Shown here in pieces: positions 8,247 through 17,930 of a stretch of 42,229 bases of DNA. The translations under genes and the position numbers were made by a program. The stretch is taken from contig CAUYUJ010015725.1 in NCBI GenBank assembly GCA_963575745.1, positions 132,456 to 174,684 on the forward strand, written 5' to 3'. Below the pieces are notes generated by a model. The model searched no databases. It had not been told where the DNA came from and worked only from the letters and a program-made list of their open reading frames with translations. How positions within the stretch are numbered: the stretch's first letter is position 1; every line of letters begins with the position of its first letter. Source of the stretch: Prorocentrum cordatum (taxonomy: Eukaryota; Sar; Dinophyceae; Prorocentrales; Prorocentraceae).

Positions 8247-9006
8247 CCCGCCGCCGCTGCCGCCGCCCCTTTAACCGTTTCACAATCGATTGCGCAACGG
8301 TTGAGACCCCCCTTTCGCCAGGGGGGCCTTAACCGTTGCGCAATCGATTGTGAAACGGTTGGGCGCTCCGCCGCCGCCGCCGCCGCCCCTTAACCGTTGC
8401 ACAATCGATTGCGCAACGGTCAAGACCCCCTCTCGCCAGGGGGGAGCCTTAACCGTTGCGCAATCGATCGTGAAACGGTTAAGCGCCGCCGCCGCCGCCG
8501 CCCCGTAACCGTTTCACAATCGATTTTTTTTGTTTTGCGCAACCGTTAAGGCCCCCCCCTCGCCAGGGGGGGCCTTAACCGTTGCGCAATCGATTGTGAA
8601 ACGGTCGAGCGCCGCAGCCGCCGCCGCCGCCGCCGCCGCTCCGCAACCGCTTAAGTTTCACAATCGATTGCGCAACGGTCAAGACCCCCCTCTCGCCAGG
8701 GGGGCCTTAACCGTTGCGCAATCGATTGTTAAACGGTTAAGCGCTCCGCCGCCGCCGCCGCTGCCGCCGCCGCCCCTTAACCGCTTCACAATCGATCGCG
8801 CAACGGTTAAGACCCCCCTCTCGCCAGGGGGGGTCTTAACCGTTGCGCAATCGATTATGAAAAACGGTTAGGAGCGCCGCCGCCCGCCGCCGGCCGCCGC
8901 CGCGCCGCCGCCGCCGACGCCGCCCCTTAACCGTTTCACAATCGATTTGCGTCAACGGTTAAGGCCCCCCCTCTCGCCAGGGGGGGCCTTAACCGTTTCG
9001 CAACGT
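8247..9006. repeat. ATCGAT-centred nested palindrome array, block 1
   Basis: A super-unit of about 115-125 bases contains AACCGTTTCACAATCGATTG running to GCGCAACGGTT, then AAGACCCCCCTCTCGCCAGG and GGGGCCTT, then the exact reverse complement of the first 30-mer, then a run of GCC/GCCGCC. Eleven ATCGAT-type centres are visible (8,286 to 8,941), plus a truncated last half-unit. Each 30-mer is itself an imperfect palindrome, the C-run/G-run spacer is a second one, and the two 30-mers pair with each other, so three levels of dyad symmetry are nested. GCC runs vary in length. No coding role is evident. Confidence 0.9.
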
Positions 9007-9195
9007 TGTCCTCCTCCCCCTCCTCCTGCTCATCTTCCTGATCCCCCTGTGCCTCGTACCCTGCATCCCCCTCTCCTCGCCTTTCTTCTTCGTCTTCTTC
9101 CTCCTCCTCCTCATCATCACCATCATCATCATCAGCAGCAGCAGTATCGGCATCCTCAGCATCATCATCATCATCGTCACCATCATCATCATCAG

Positions 9196-9244
<49 letters not shown>

Positions 9245-9257
9245 GTTATCATCATCA
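9007..9257. repeat. TCC and ATC microsatellites leading into M3
   Basis: TCC-rich 9,007-9,115 with a copy of the CCTGCATCCCCCTCTCCTCG segment found at 6,039-6,058, then ATC/AGC runs to 9,257 including an uninterrupted ATC run at 9,200-9,245. Confidence 0.85.
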
Positions 9258-10040
9258 TAATCAACATCCCCCCGTGGCCCATGGCCCTCCTCCTGCTCAC
9301 CCTTTTTCCTGCTCCCCTGCTCCTCCTGCTCAGCATCCTCCTCCTTCTCCTCCTCCTCACGCTCCCCCTCATCCCCCTCCTCCTCTTCCTCCGCTCCGCC
9401 TCCCCCCCTCCCCCACCAGCAGCAGCAGCACTAGCACCAGCAGCAGCACCAGCAGCAGCACCATCAGCAGCAGCAGCAGCAGCAACAGCCGCAGCAGCAG
9501 CATCACTGGCAGCACCGGCAGCAGCACCACGAGCACCTGCAGCAGCATTACCACTAGCAGCAGCAGCAGCAGTAGCAGCAGCCCTCTTGGGCCATCTTGG
9601 AGCCATCTCGGGGCCTCGGATGGTCATCGGAAGCGAAAAGGCGAGAAGGCACAAATCACATATTTTCCGTCAGTTTTTAAAGGCTTTTGGCATCTTGGGG
9701 GCCTCCTTGGAGGTCTCCGAGGCCTCTTGGAGCCGTCTTGGAGCGTTCTTGGGGCCCCTTGGAGAATCTTCGGGGCCATCTTGAGGCATCTTAGGCTATC
9801 TTGAAGCATATCGGAGGTCATCTTGGGCTCTCCGAGGCGCTCTTGGAGCCGTCTTGGGCCATCTTGGGCTCTCTAACTACCCGCGGGGCGCCCCGTCCAG
9901 GTCCAGGGGAGGGGGTAGGGGGAGGGGGAGCGGGAGGAGGAGGAGAAGGAGGAGGATGAGGAGCAGGAGGAGCAGGATAGCAGGAAAAAGGGTGAGCAGG
10001 AGGAGGGCCATGGGCCATGGGGGGATGCTGATTACGATGA
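9258..10040 (+). repeat. Composite module M3 (forward)
   Basis: The most complete module: arm 9,265-9,303, TCC-rich, CAG-rich 9,417-9,583, core 9,617-9,653, CTTGG minisatellite 9,685-9,875, CCGCGGGGCGCCCCG, GGA-rich, inverted arm 9,990-10,036. Near-identical to M1. Confidence 0.85.
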
Positions 10041-10056
10041 TGACGGTGATGATGAC

Positions 10057-10093
<37 letters not shown>

Positions 10094-10280
10094 CTGATGA
10101 TGATGATGATGATGAATGGGGGGGGGGAGGGGGGCGCGGGGGGAGATGATGAGTACTGAGGATAAGGATTGAAGGAGAGGATGAGGATAGGATGAGGAAT
10201 GAGGATGATGATGAGTAGATGATGAGGATGAGGAGGAGGAGGATGAGTGAGAGGATAGGAGGATGTAGGATGACTTCTCT
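10041..10280 (+). repeat. GAT then GGATGA simple repeats
   Basis: Pure GAT to about 10,115, a G-run, then degenerate GAGGATGA units to 10,275. Confidence 0.8.
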
Positions 10281-10342
10281 TAACATGGTACTGTTAGAGC
10301 TCCCATGGAAGCTCTAACATGACATGTTATAGCTCTCTTTCT
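10281..10342. repeat. 32-bp GAGCTC units, block 3 (about 2)
   Basis: Two degenerate units ending in AGCTCTCTTTCTTCTC, where GAGCTC has been captured by a CT-rich minisatellite. Confidence 0.75.
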
Positions 10343-10590
10343 TCTCATCTCCTTCTCCTCCCTCTCCTTCTCTGCCGTACTCCCTCTGTTGGAGCTCTCT
10401 TTCTCCTCTCTTTCCTCCCTCCCTCTGTTAGAGCTCTCTTTCTCCTCTCTCTCCTTCTCCTCTCCTTCTCCTCCCTGTCGTTATCTTTCTTCTCCTCTCC
10501 TTTTCCTCATCTCTCCTCCCCCTCCCTCACCTCCCTGCTCCGTGTCCACTTTCTCCTCCTCCTTCTTCCTCCTCCTCGCGGCGAGGACAG
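10335..10590 (+). repeat. CT-rich minisatellite with embedded GAGCTCTC motifs
   Basis: TCTCCT units with three TTGGAGCTCTCTTTCTCC or TTAGAGCTCTCTTTCTCC insertions at about 10,388-10,455, a hybrid of the GAGCTC family and CT repeats. Confidence 0.75.
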
Positions 10591-10594
10591 CGAC

Positions 10595-10601
10595 ATCAGA
10601 A

Positions 10602-10653
<52 letters not shown>

Positions 10654-10847
10654 CGACGACGTACGACGACGACGACGATGAGACGACGACGACGACGACG
10701 ACGACGACGACAGACGACGACGCGACGACGACGGCGGCGCGGCGGCGGGCGGCGGCGGCGGCGGCGGCGGCGGCGGGCGGCGGCGGCGGCGGCGGCTGTC
10801 GGCGGCGGCGTGGCGGGGAGAGGGGGCCGGCTTCGACGAGGAGTGCG
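10595..10847 (+). repeat. GAC then GGC trinucleotide expansions
   Basis: GAC run 10,600-10,735 followed by GGC run 10,736-10,812. Frames here encode poly-Asp, poly-Thr, poly-Arg or poly-Val depending on phase; none is a believable gene. Confidence 0.9.
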
Positions 10848-12035
10848 GTGTGAGCTCTAACATTCCATGTTAGAGCTCCCACGGAGCTCTAAAATATCAT
10901 GTTAGAGCTCCCAGGGAGCTCTAACATACTCGAACATGCTATGTTAGAGCTCCGTTGGAGCTCTAACAAGCCATGTTAGAGCTCCCACGGAGCTCGAACA
11001 TACCATGTTAGAGAATCTTAGAGCTCCCACGGAGCTTTAAAAAACATACCATGTTAGAGATCCCGGGAAACTCTAACCATACTCTAACATGCTATGTTAG
11101 AGCTCCTTTGGAGCTCGGTATTTTAGAGCTCCCAGGGAGCTCTAACAGGTGGGGAAGCTCTAACATAGCATGTTAGAGCTCCCTGGAGCTCTTAACATCT
11201 ATTTGATAAAAACCAGAGCGCCTGGTCGCTCTAACCCTACCCTCCGCCGCCGCCACCGCCGTGTTAGTGAGCTCCCAGGGAGCTCTAACATAATCTACAT
11301 GCTAATGTCAGAGCTCCGTTGGAATAGTGTCTTCTAACATACATGTATAGAGCTCCCAGGGAGTCTAACAACTCGAACATGCTATTTAGAGCTCCGTTGG
11401 AGCTCTAACAATGGCCCATGTTAGAGCTCCCTGGGAGTGCCAACATAACATATTAGAACTCCCTGGAGCTCTATCATGCCATGTTAGAGTTCCCTGGGAG
11501 GTCTAACATGCTAGGTGAGAGGTGCCAGGGAGTTCCCTGGGAGCTCTTACATGACATGTTTCAGCTCCCAGGGAGCTATACAATGACATGTTAGAGGTCC
11601 CACGGAGTTGTAACATACGATGTTAGAGCTCCCACGGAGCTCGAACATACGATGTTAGAGCTCCCAGGGAGCTCTAACATAATCTAACATGCTATGTTAG
11701 AGCCCCATTGGAGCTCTAACATACGATGCTAGAGCTCCCAGGGAGCTCTAACATAATATAACATGCCATGTTAGAGCTCCCTGGGAGTGCCAACATTACA
11801 TGTTAGAGCTCCCTGGAGCTCTATCGTGCCATGTTAGAGCTCCCTGGGAGGTCTAACATGCTAGGTTAGAGGTGCCAGGGAGTTCCCTGGGAGCTCTTAC
11901 ATTACATGTTTCAGCTCCCAGGGAGCTATAACATGACATGTAAGCGGCCCCACGGAGTTCTAACATACGGTGTTAGAGCTCCCAGGGAGCTCTAACATGC
12001 TCTAACTTGCTATGTTAGAGCTCCCTGGGAGCTCT
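10848..12035. repeat. 32-bp GAGCTC palindrome array, block 4 (largest, about 1.2 kb)
   Basis: About 35 units with many indels. A block of roughly 390 bases is duplicated internally: the run with GTGCCAACATAACATATTAG, CTAGGTGAGAGGTGCCAGGG and TTTCAGCTCCCAGGGAGC (about 11,437-11,625) recurs at about 11,789-11,975. Confidence 0.85.
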
Positions 12036-12845
12036 AACCCGCCGCCGGCGCCGCCGCCGCCGCCCCTCAACCGTTTCACAATCGATTGCGCAACGGTTAA
12101 GACCCCCCCCCTCTCGCCAGGGGGGGGTGGCCCTTAACCGTTGCGCAATCGGTGATTGTGTCAAAACGGTTACAGCGCCCGTGCAGCCGCCGCCGCCGCC
12201 GCCGCCGCGCGCCGCCGCCCCTTAACCGTTTCACAATCGATTGCGCAACGGTTAAGGCCCCCCCCTCTCGTGCCACGGGGGGGTTTAAAAACCGTTGCTC
12301 GATCGATTGTTGAAACGGGTTAAGCGCTCCCGCCGCCCCGCCGCCGCGCCCCTTAACCGTGTCACAATCGATTGCGCACACGCTTAAGCTACCCCCCTGT
12401 CGAGAGGAGGGGTTCTTAAAACCGTTGCGCGATCGATCGAAATCCTGGTTAAGCCCCCCTCTCTCAATGGGGGTCTTAACCGCTCCGCGATCGATCGCGG
12501 AACGGTTAAGACCCCCTATCGCGAGGGGGGGTCTTAACCAGGATTCGATCGATCGCGCAACGGTTAAGACCCCCTCCTCTCGCCAGGGGGGGGGGGCCTT
12601 AACCGTTGCGCAATCGATTGCGACACGGTTAAGGCCCCCCCCTGGCGAGAGGGGGGGGGCCTTAACCGTTGTGCAATCGATTGTGAAACGGTTAAGGGGC
12701 GGCGGCGCGGCGGCGGCCGGCGGCCGGCGCGCTTAACCGTTTCACAATCGATTGCGCTGCGTCGGTTAAGACCCCCCTGGCGAGAGGGGGGTCTTAACCG
12801 TTGCGCAATCGATTGTAAAACGGTTAAGGGGCGGCGGCGGCGGGT
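12036..12845. repeat. ATCGAT-centred nested palindrome array, block 2
   Basis: About twelve centres from 12,081 to 12,808. From 12,420 to 12,560 a variant with GATCGATC centres appears (for example CCGCTCCGCGATCGATCGCG, a perfect dyad core), and the C-run/G-run spacer varies in length. Orientation of the super-unit reverses near 12,600: the TCTCGCCAGG spacer becomes CCTGGCGAGA and the GCC runs become GGC runs. Confidence 0.85.
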
Positions 12846-13112
12846 AGGTTAGAGTTCCCAGGGAGTTCTAACATGGCATGTTACAGCACAGCTCCGTGGG
12901 AGCTCTAACATAGCATGTTAGAGCTCCATGGGAGATCTAACTTGCCATGGTAGAGTTCCACGGGAGCTCTACCATAGCATGTTAGAGCTCTACGGGAGCT
13001 CTAACATCCTATGTTAGAGCTCTCAGTGAGATCTAACGTAGGTTGTTCGAGCTCCCTGAAGCTCTAACATACCATGTTAGAGCTCCCTGGGAGCTCTAAC
13101 ATGCCATGTTAG
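12846..13112. repeat. 32-bp GAGCTC palindrome array, block 5 (about 8 units)
   Basis: Standard units joining the ATCGAT array to module M4, so blocks 4 and 5 flank the array on both sides. Confidence 0.85.
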
Positions 13113-13580
13113 AGCCTCGGATGGTCATCGGAAGCGAAAGGGCGAGAAGGCACAACTCACATATGTTCTGTAAGTTCTAAAAGGATTTTGGCATCTCGGG
13201 GGCCTCCTTGGAGGTCTCCGAGGCCTCTTGGGGCCGTCTTGGAGCGTTCTTGGGGCCCCTTGGAGAATCTTCGGGGCCATCTTGAGGCATCTTAGGCTAT
13301 CTTGAAGCATCTCGGAGGTCATCTTGGGCTCTCCGAGGGCGCTCTTGGAGCCGCCATGGCATCTTGGCTCTCAACTACCCGCGGGGCGGCCCCTCCCGGT
13401 CCAGGGGAGGGGGTCCGGGGGAGGGGGGGGCATGAGGAGGGAGGAGAAGGAGGAGGATGAGGAGCAGGAGGAGGAGGAGAAGGAGGAGGATGAGGAGCAG
13501 GAGGAGCAGGATAGCAGGAACAAGGGTGAGCAGGAGGAGGGCCATGGGCCATGGGGGGATGCTGATTACGATGATGACGG
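13112..13580 (+). repeat. Composite module M4 (forward, 5'-truncated)
   Basis: Begins abruptly at the core (13,116-13,155) after a GAGCTC unit, lacking the arm and the TCC and CAG parts. CTTGG minisatellite 13,185-13,375, GGA-rich stretch with a local duplication (AGGAGGAGGATGAGGAGCAG twice), inverted arm 13,524-13,571. Confidence 0.85.
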
Positions 13581-13960
13581 TGATGATGACGATGATGATG
13601 ATGATGACGATGATGATGATGACGACGATGCTGATGATGATGATGACGACGATGATGATGACGATGACGATGATGGTGATGATGATGATGCTGACGACGA
13701 CGACGATGATGATGATGATGATGACGATTAGGGCTCACAGGGAGCTCTAACATGCTATGTTAGAGCTCCATGTGAGTCCTAATCGTCATCAGCATCATCA
13801 TCATCATAATCATCATCGTCGTCGTCAGCATCATCATCATCATCATCATCATCGTCATCATCATCGTCGTCGTCGTCATCATCATCATCAGCATCGTCGT
13901 CATCATCATCATCATCATCATCGTCATCATCATCATCATCGTCATCATCACCGTCATCAT
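13575..13960. repeat. GAT run, single GAGCTC unit, ATC run: centre of palindrome B
   Basis: GAT/GAC repeats to 13,730, one 32-bp GAGCTC unit (13,738-13,778), then ATC/GTC repeats to 13,960. The symmetry axis is near 13,758. Confidence 0.85.
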
Positions 13961-14629
13961 CGTAATCAGCATCCCCCCATGGCCCATGGCCCTCCTCCTG
14001 CTCACCCTTTTTCCTGCTATCCTGCTCCTCCTGCTCCTCATCCTCCTCCTTCTCCTCCTCCTCACGCCCCCCCTCCCCCTGCCCCCCCCCTGGACCTGGA
14101 CGGGGCGCCCCGCGGGTAGTTAGAGAACCCAAGATGGCCCAAGACGGCTCCAAGAGCGCCTCGGAGAGCCCAAGATGACCTCCGAGATGCTTCAAGATAG
14201 CCTAAGATGCCTCAAGATGGCCCCGAAGATTCTCCAAGGGGCCCCAAGAACGCTCCAAGACGGCTCCAAGAGGCCTCGGAGACCTCCAAGGAGGCCCCCA
14301 AGATGCCAAAACCTTTTAAAAACTTACAGAACATACATGATTTGTACCTTCTCGCCTTTTCGCTTCCGATGACCATCCGAGGCCCCAAGATGGCTCCCAG
14401 ATGGCCCAAGAGGGCTGCTGCTACTGCTGCTGCTGCTAGTGGCAATGCTGCTGCAGGTGTTCGTGGTGTTGCTGCCGGTGCTGCCAGTGATGCTGCTGCT
14501 GCGGCTGTTGCTGCTGCTGCTGCTGCTGATGGCGCTGCTGCTGGTGCTGCTGCCGGTGCTAGCGCTGCTGCTTCTGGTGGGGGAGGGGGGGGGGGGCGGA
14601 GCGGAGGAGGAGGAAGGGGGGATGAGGGG
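13960..14629 (-). repeat. Composite module M5 (reverse), cut by the scaffold gap
   Basis: Arm 13,963-14,012, CCT-rich, CGGGGCGCCCCGCGG, CCAAGA minisatellite, core 14,344-14,382, then CTG/GCT-rich 14,413-14,575 (complement of the CAG part) and a G-run into the N gap. This is the most complete reverse module. Confidence 0.85.
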
Positions 14630-14729
14630 NNNNNNNNNNNNNNNNNNNNNNNNNNNNNNNNNNNNNNNNNNNNNNNNNNNNNNNNNNNNNNNNNNNNNNN
14701 NNNNNNNNNNNNNNNNNNNNNNNNNNNNN
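14630..14729. other. Assembly gap of 100 N
   Basis: Exactly 100 undetermined bases, the conventional placeholder for a gap of unknown size. It lies after a G-rich stretch of M5, so real length, order and orientation across it are unproven. Confidence 1.
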
Positions 14730-15000
14730 CATAGCATGTTAGAGTATGGTAAAGCCCCCTGGGAGCTCTAACATCGCATGGTGCAGCTCCGTGGGAGCTC
14801 TAACATAGCATGTTAGAGCTCCATAGGAGATCTAACATGCCATGGTAGAGTTCCACGTGAGCTCTAACATAGCATGTCAGAGCTCCACGGGAGCCCTAAC
14901 ATCCTATGTTAGAGCTCCCAGGGAGATCAAACGTAGCTTGTTCGAGCTCCATGGGAGCTCTAACATGCCATGTTAGAGCTCCCTGGGAGCTCTACCGTGT
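14730..15000. repeat. 32-bp GAGCTC palindrome array, block 6 (about 8 units)
   Basis: Standard units from the gap edge to GAGCTCTACCGTGTGAGGG at the edge of M6. Unit order resembles block 5 (TAGAGTTCCACG, then TCCACGGGAGC, then GAGATCAAACGTAGCTTG), so blocks 5 and 6 are probably paralogous. Confidence 0.85.
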
Positions 15001-15600
15001 GAGGGAAATCGATCAACGACGGGGGATCCCTCAAATCGCCCTGCCCCTCGGGAGCCCACAGAATAGCCTCCTGGACCCCTCTTGGGGCGCTCTTGGAGCG
15101 CTCTTGGGCGCCCTTGGGGCCGCATTGGGGCTCTCTTGGCACCCTTTTGGGGCCCTCTTGGGCCATCTTGGAGCCATCTTGGGGCCTCGGATGGTCATCG
15201 GAAGCGAAAAGGCGAGAAGGCACAACTCATATATTTTCTTAAAGTTGTTAAAGGATTTTGGCATCTTGGGGGGCTCCTTGGAGGTCTCCAAGGCCTCTTG
15301 GAGCCGTCTTGGAGCGTTCTTGGGGCCCCTGGGAGAATCTTCGGGGCCATCTTGAGGCATCTTAGGCTATCTTGAAGCATCTCGGAGGTCATCTTGGGCT
15401 CCCCGAGGCGCTCTTGGAGCCGTCTTGGGCCATCTTGGGCTCTCTAACTACCCGCGGGGCGCCCCGTCCAGGTCCAGGGGGTAGGGTAGGGGGCGAGAGG
15501 AGGAGGAAAAGGAGAGGATGAGGAGCAGGAGGAGCAGGATACAGGAGACAAAGGTGAGCAGGAGGAGGGCCATGGGCCATGGGGGGATGTTGCTTACGAT
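15000..15600 (+). repeat. Composite module M6 (forward)
   Basis: Starts with GATCAACGACGGGGGATCCC and CAAATCGCCCTGCCCCTCGG, the inverted counterpart of the end of M2. CTTGG minisatellite on both sides of the core (15,189-15,224), CCGCGGGGCGCCCCG at 15,450-15,464, GGA-rich, inverted arm 15,553-15,590. It lacks the CAG part. Confidence 0.85.
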
Positions 15601-15743
15601 GGTGGCTTACGATGGTGGGTGATGATGATGATGAATTCTGATGATATGAGATGATGACGACGACGATGCTGATGAGATGATGACGACGATGATGATGACG
15701 ATGATGATGCTGATGATGATGATGCTGACGACGATGATGATGG

Positions 15744-15774
<31 letters not shown>

Positions 15775-15780
15775 GATGAT
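15600..15780 (+). repeat. GAT microsatellite
   Basis: GATGAT with GACGAC and GATGCT variants between M6 and the next GAGCTC block. Confidence 0.85.
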
Positions 15781-16215
15781 ATGTTAGGCTCCCAGGGACT
15801 CTAACATAGCATGTTAGAGCTCCCTGGGAGCTCAACATGGCACGTGATACCATGTTAGAGCCCCCAGGGAGCTCTAACATGCTATGTTAGAGCTCCCTGG
15901 GAGCTCTAACATGCCATGCTCGAGTCATGCCCGAGCTACTTGGGAGCTGTAACCTGCCGCGCTCGAGCTCCCAGGGAGCTCGAACCTGCTATGTGAGAGC
16001 CCCCATGGAGCTCTAACCTAGCATGTTAGATCTCCCAGGGAGCTCTAACATAGCATGTGAGAGCTCCGATGGAGCTCTAACATAGCGCGTTAGAGCTCCC
16101 ATGGAGCTCTAACATAGCATGTTAGAGCTCCGACGGAGCCCTAATATACGAGGTCAGAGCTCAGCCTGTCATGTTGCACCTCACTAGCCTTCATGTTAGG
16201 TCTCACACCGAGTTC
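15781..16215. repeat. 32-bp GAGCTC palindrome array, block 7 (about 13 units)
   Basis: Units become increasingly degenerate toward 16,215, where single-copy sequence of the next gene begins. Confidence 0.85.
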
Positions 16216-16342
16216 TAGTTCTAACAGGGGAGGTTCCACTCTTCCCCCGAGGGGCCGTCGTCGTGCCTTCTATCCCGCCCTTCCCTCCAGGGGGAGCTCA
16301 GTCGCCGTCGCCCCCCTCTCCTCCATCTGCCCCTCTCCGCAG
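16216..16342 (+). promoter_or_regulatory. Likely 3' end of an intron (polypyrimidine tract and AG acceptor)
   Basis: Pyrimidine-rich from 16,270 (CCCCCCTCTCCTCCATCTGC, CCCTCTCCGCAG), ending in AG at 16,341-16,342. The next base opens the codon series VVIGDLG, which matches a kinase DFG region, so the exon starts exactly here. The upstream exons would have to lie beyond more than 10 kb of repeats or be absent. Confidence 0.55.
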
Positions 16343-17930
16343 GTGGTGATCGGCGACCTCGGCTGTGTGGAGATGGCGGATTCCCACGACAGGTTGAAGG
16401 AGAAACTGCGCTACAGCCCGACCTGCGATGACCTCGGAGTACGCACGCCCGCTCACAGAGCGGTAGACGTTTTCTTGGGAAACCAGCGCTACTCAGAGGA
16501 CCTGGACATCTGGCCCATCGGGTGCCTGATCGCGGAGTTGCACGCGCGCCAGGTGTTGTTCCAACCAGGGCCTTTTGGCGCGATCGGGCAGCCATGGGCG
16601 CACCCGGAAGACTTCGTGGATACCTCCAGGGAGGTCTTGGGGATCCCAGGCGAGGAGCCAGGGCCCAGAGACTACGGCAACGAGGATGCCGCCCCGTGGC
16701 TGGACAACCTGCCTTTCTTTAACAAGTGGTTCAAGCGGTCGGGCGAGGATTGGCTCAAGGCTGAAACAGCGAAGCCACTCGACGGCCGAGGGCGCTGGCC
16801 CGTTGCCGAACTTTGCTTGCTGCCCCCCAGACTTGTTGAAGGCCGCCGAGAGCTGCCTGCTTTGGCACCCTGGCGCCAGAGCGACAATCAGCCGTCTAAG
16901 GGCACGTCGCTTCCTGCAGCCGGCTGGCGCCCAGCTCGACGTGCGCATCTCCATGGCGCAGGGAAAAAACGGCACGGGCACGATGGCGGAGGCGGGGCTG
17001 GACCCAGACTTGCTCCGCTTCTTGCAGAGAGACCCGCGCTGGCAGAACTTGGCCAAGGAGCGCCTGGACACGGGGGCAACCGTCTCCAAATGCGTCCGGG
17101 GCGACGAGGCGGCGCAGGGCTTGAAAACAGAGGTCGCAGGCATCGTGGACGACGAAAGCCCCCCGAAGTGCCGCAGCCTCAACAAGGGAGGGAATTTGCA
17201 GATCACCCCCTCGCCCCACATGGCCGCTTTCGTGCGAGCGCTGCGGAAGAAGATGCGCCCGCGGCTGCAACAGCTGGGAGACAAAATGCGCGAGGCTGTC
17301 AAAGCCGACGGCATGCCACCTGCCATCGTCGAGCAGAACGGAAAGCCCATCATGACAGAGCACTTCGCCGACAACGCGTTCGCGTACGCATCGATCCAGC
17401 TCTTGCAACCAGGCGCACGGGACGATGGTTGGCACGCAGATGGTGGATGCTCCCTGTTGCACGCGGCCGCGACGCTTTTCGGGGCGCGCTCCGTGCAAGT
17501 GAGGATCCCAGGGGGGGCACGTGATGGGGCGTCACCCTCGAGCACAGCCCCTTGCGGAAGGGTCGTCACCCTCGAGGAAAAGCTTGGGTCCTTCTACATG
17601 GGCACCCTGTCCTCCCTCGAGCACAACGTGCACCGCCACGCCTCCGCGGACTGCCAGGACTGTTTCGCGACCCACCACGAGCTGCAACAGCGCGTAGACG
17701 ACAGCAGGCTGCAGATCGCCGCCATGATCCGCTCCGACGTCTTTCGGGAGTACAGGGCGCGCAGGATCGACGCCGCGCCTGGCCCGAAGGAGTTCTTCAA
17801 CGTCGTGAACCACGTCGTGGCCGATCACCTGGTACGGGTCCCCGTGGCGCTGCCCGACCTCACGGAGATGCTTGGCGAAATGCGGTGCCCCCCTTCCACG
17901 GAGGCTGTGGTGCTTTCCGATTCCGATTAG
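16343..17930 (+). CDS. CMGC-like kinase C-lobe fused to a 2-oxoglutarate/Fe(II) dioxygenase-like domain (5' partial, one frame change)
   Basis: Codons from 16,343 read VVIGDLGCVEM (DFG position occupied by DLG), then TPAHRAVDVFLG (degenerate APE region), then DLDIWPIGCLIAEL, the subdomain IX signature of CMGC kinases. The matching end of the kinase fold (PPDLLKAAESCLLWHPGAR) lies in a different phase from about 16,830, so a short intron ending in CCCCCCAG (about 16,840) or a 1-base indel must lie between about 16,770 and 16,840. That second phase stays open to TAG at 17,928-17,930. It holds a charged linker and a dioxygenase-like region with WHADGG (His codon 17,433, Asp codon 17,439), the HxD iron ligands, and a later LEHNVHRH (His codons 17,622 and 17,631), a candidate distal ligand. 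The N-lobe with ATP loop and catalytic Lys is missing. The kinase part may be inactive. Substrates are unknown. Confidence 0.65.

Larger units (their letters stand above)
13112..14395. repeat. Large palindrome B (about 1.28 kb, almost no spacer)
   Basis: M4 plus the GAT run (left arm, about 645 bases) is the inverted copy of the ATC run plus M5 to its core (right arm, about 637 bases), meeting inside one GAGCTC palindrome. It has cruciform potential over its whole length. Confidence 0.85.

Noticed and set aside
10389-10882. Poly-Asp/poly-Thr/poly-Val frames
   Set aside because: Pure trinucleotide expansion (GAC, GGC); homopolymeric in every phase.
7152-16215. GAGCTC arrays as CRISPR
   Set aside because: No unique spacers of constant length, no cas genes, eukaryotic context; the units are contiguous palindromes.
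16738-16760. TTGGCTCAAG inside the kinase gene as a relict leader
   Set aside because: Only 12 of 22 positions match and it lies inside conserved coding sequence.
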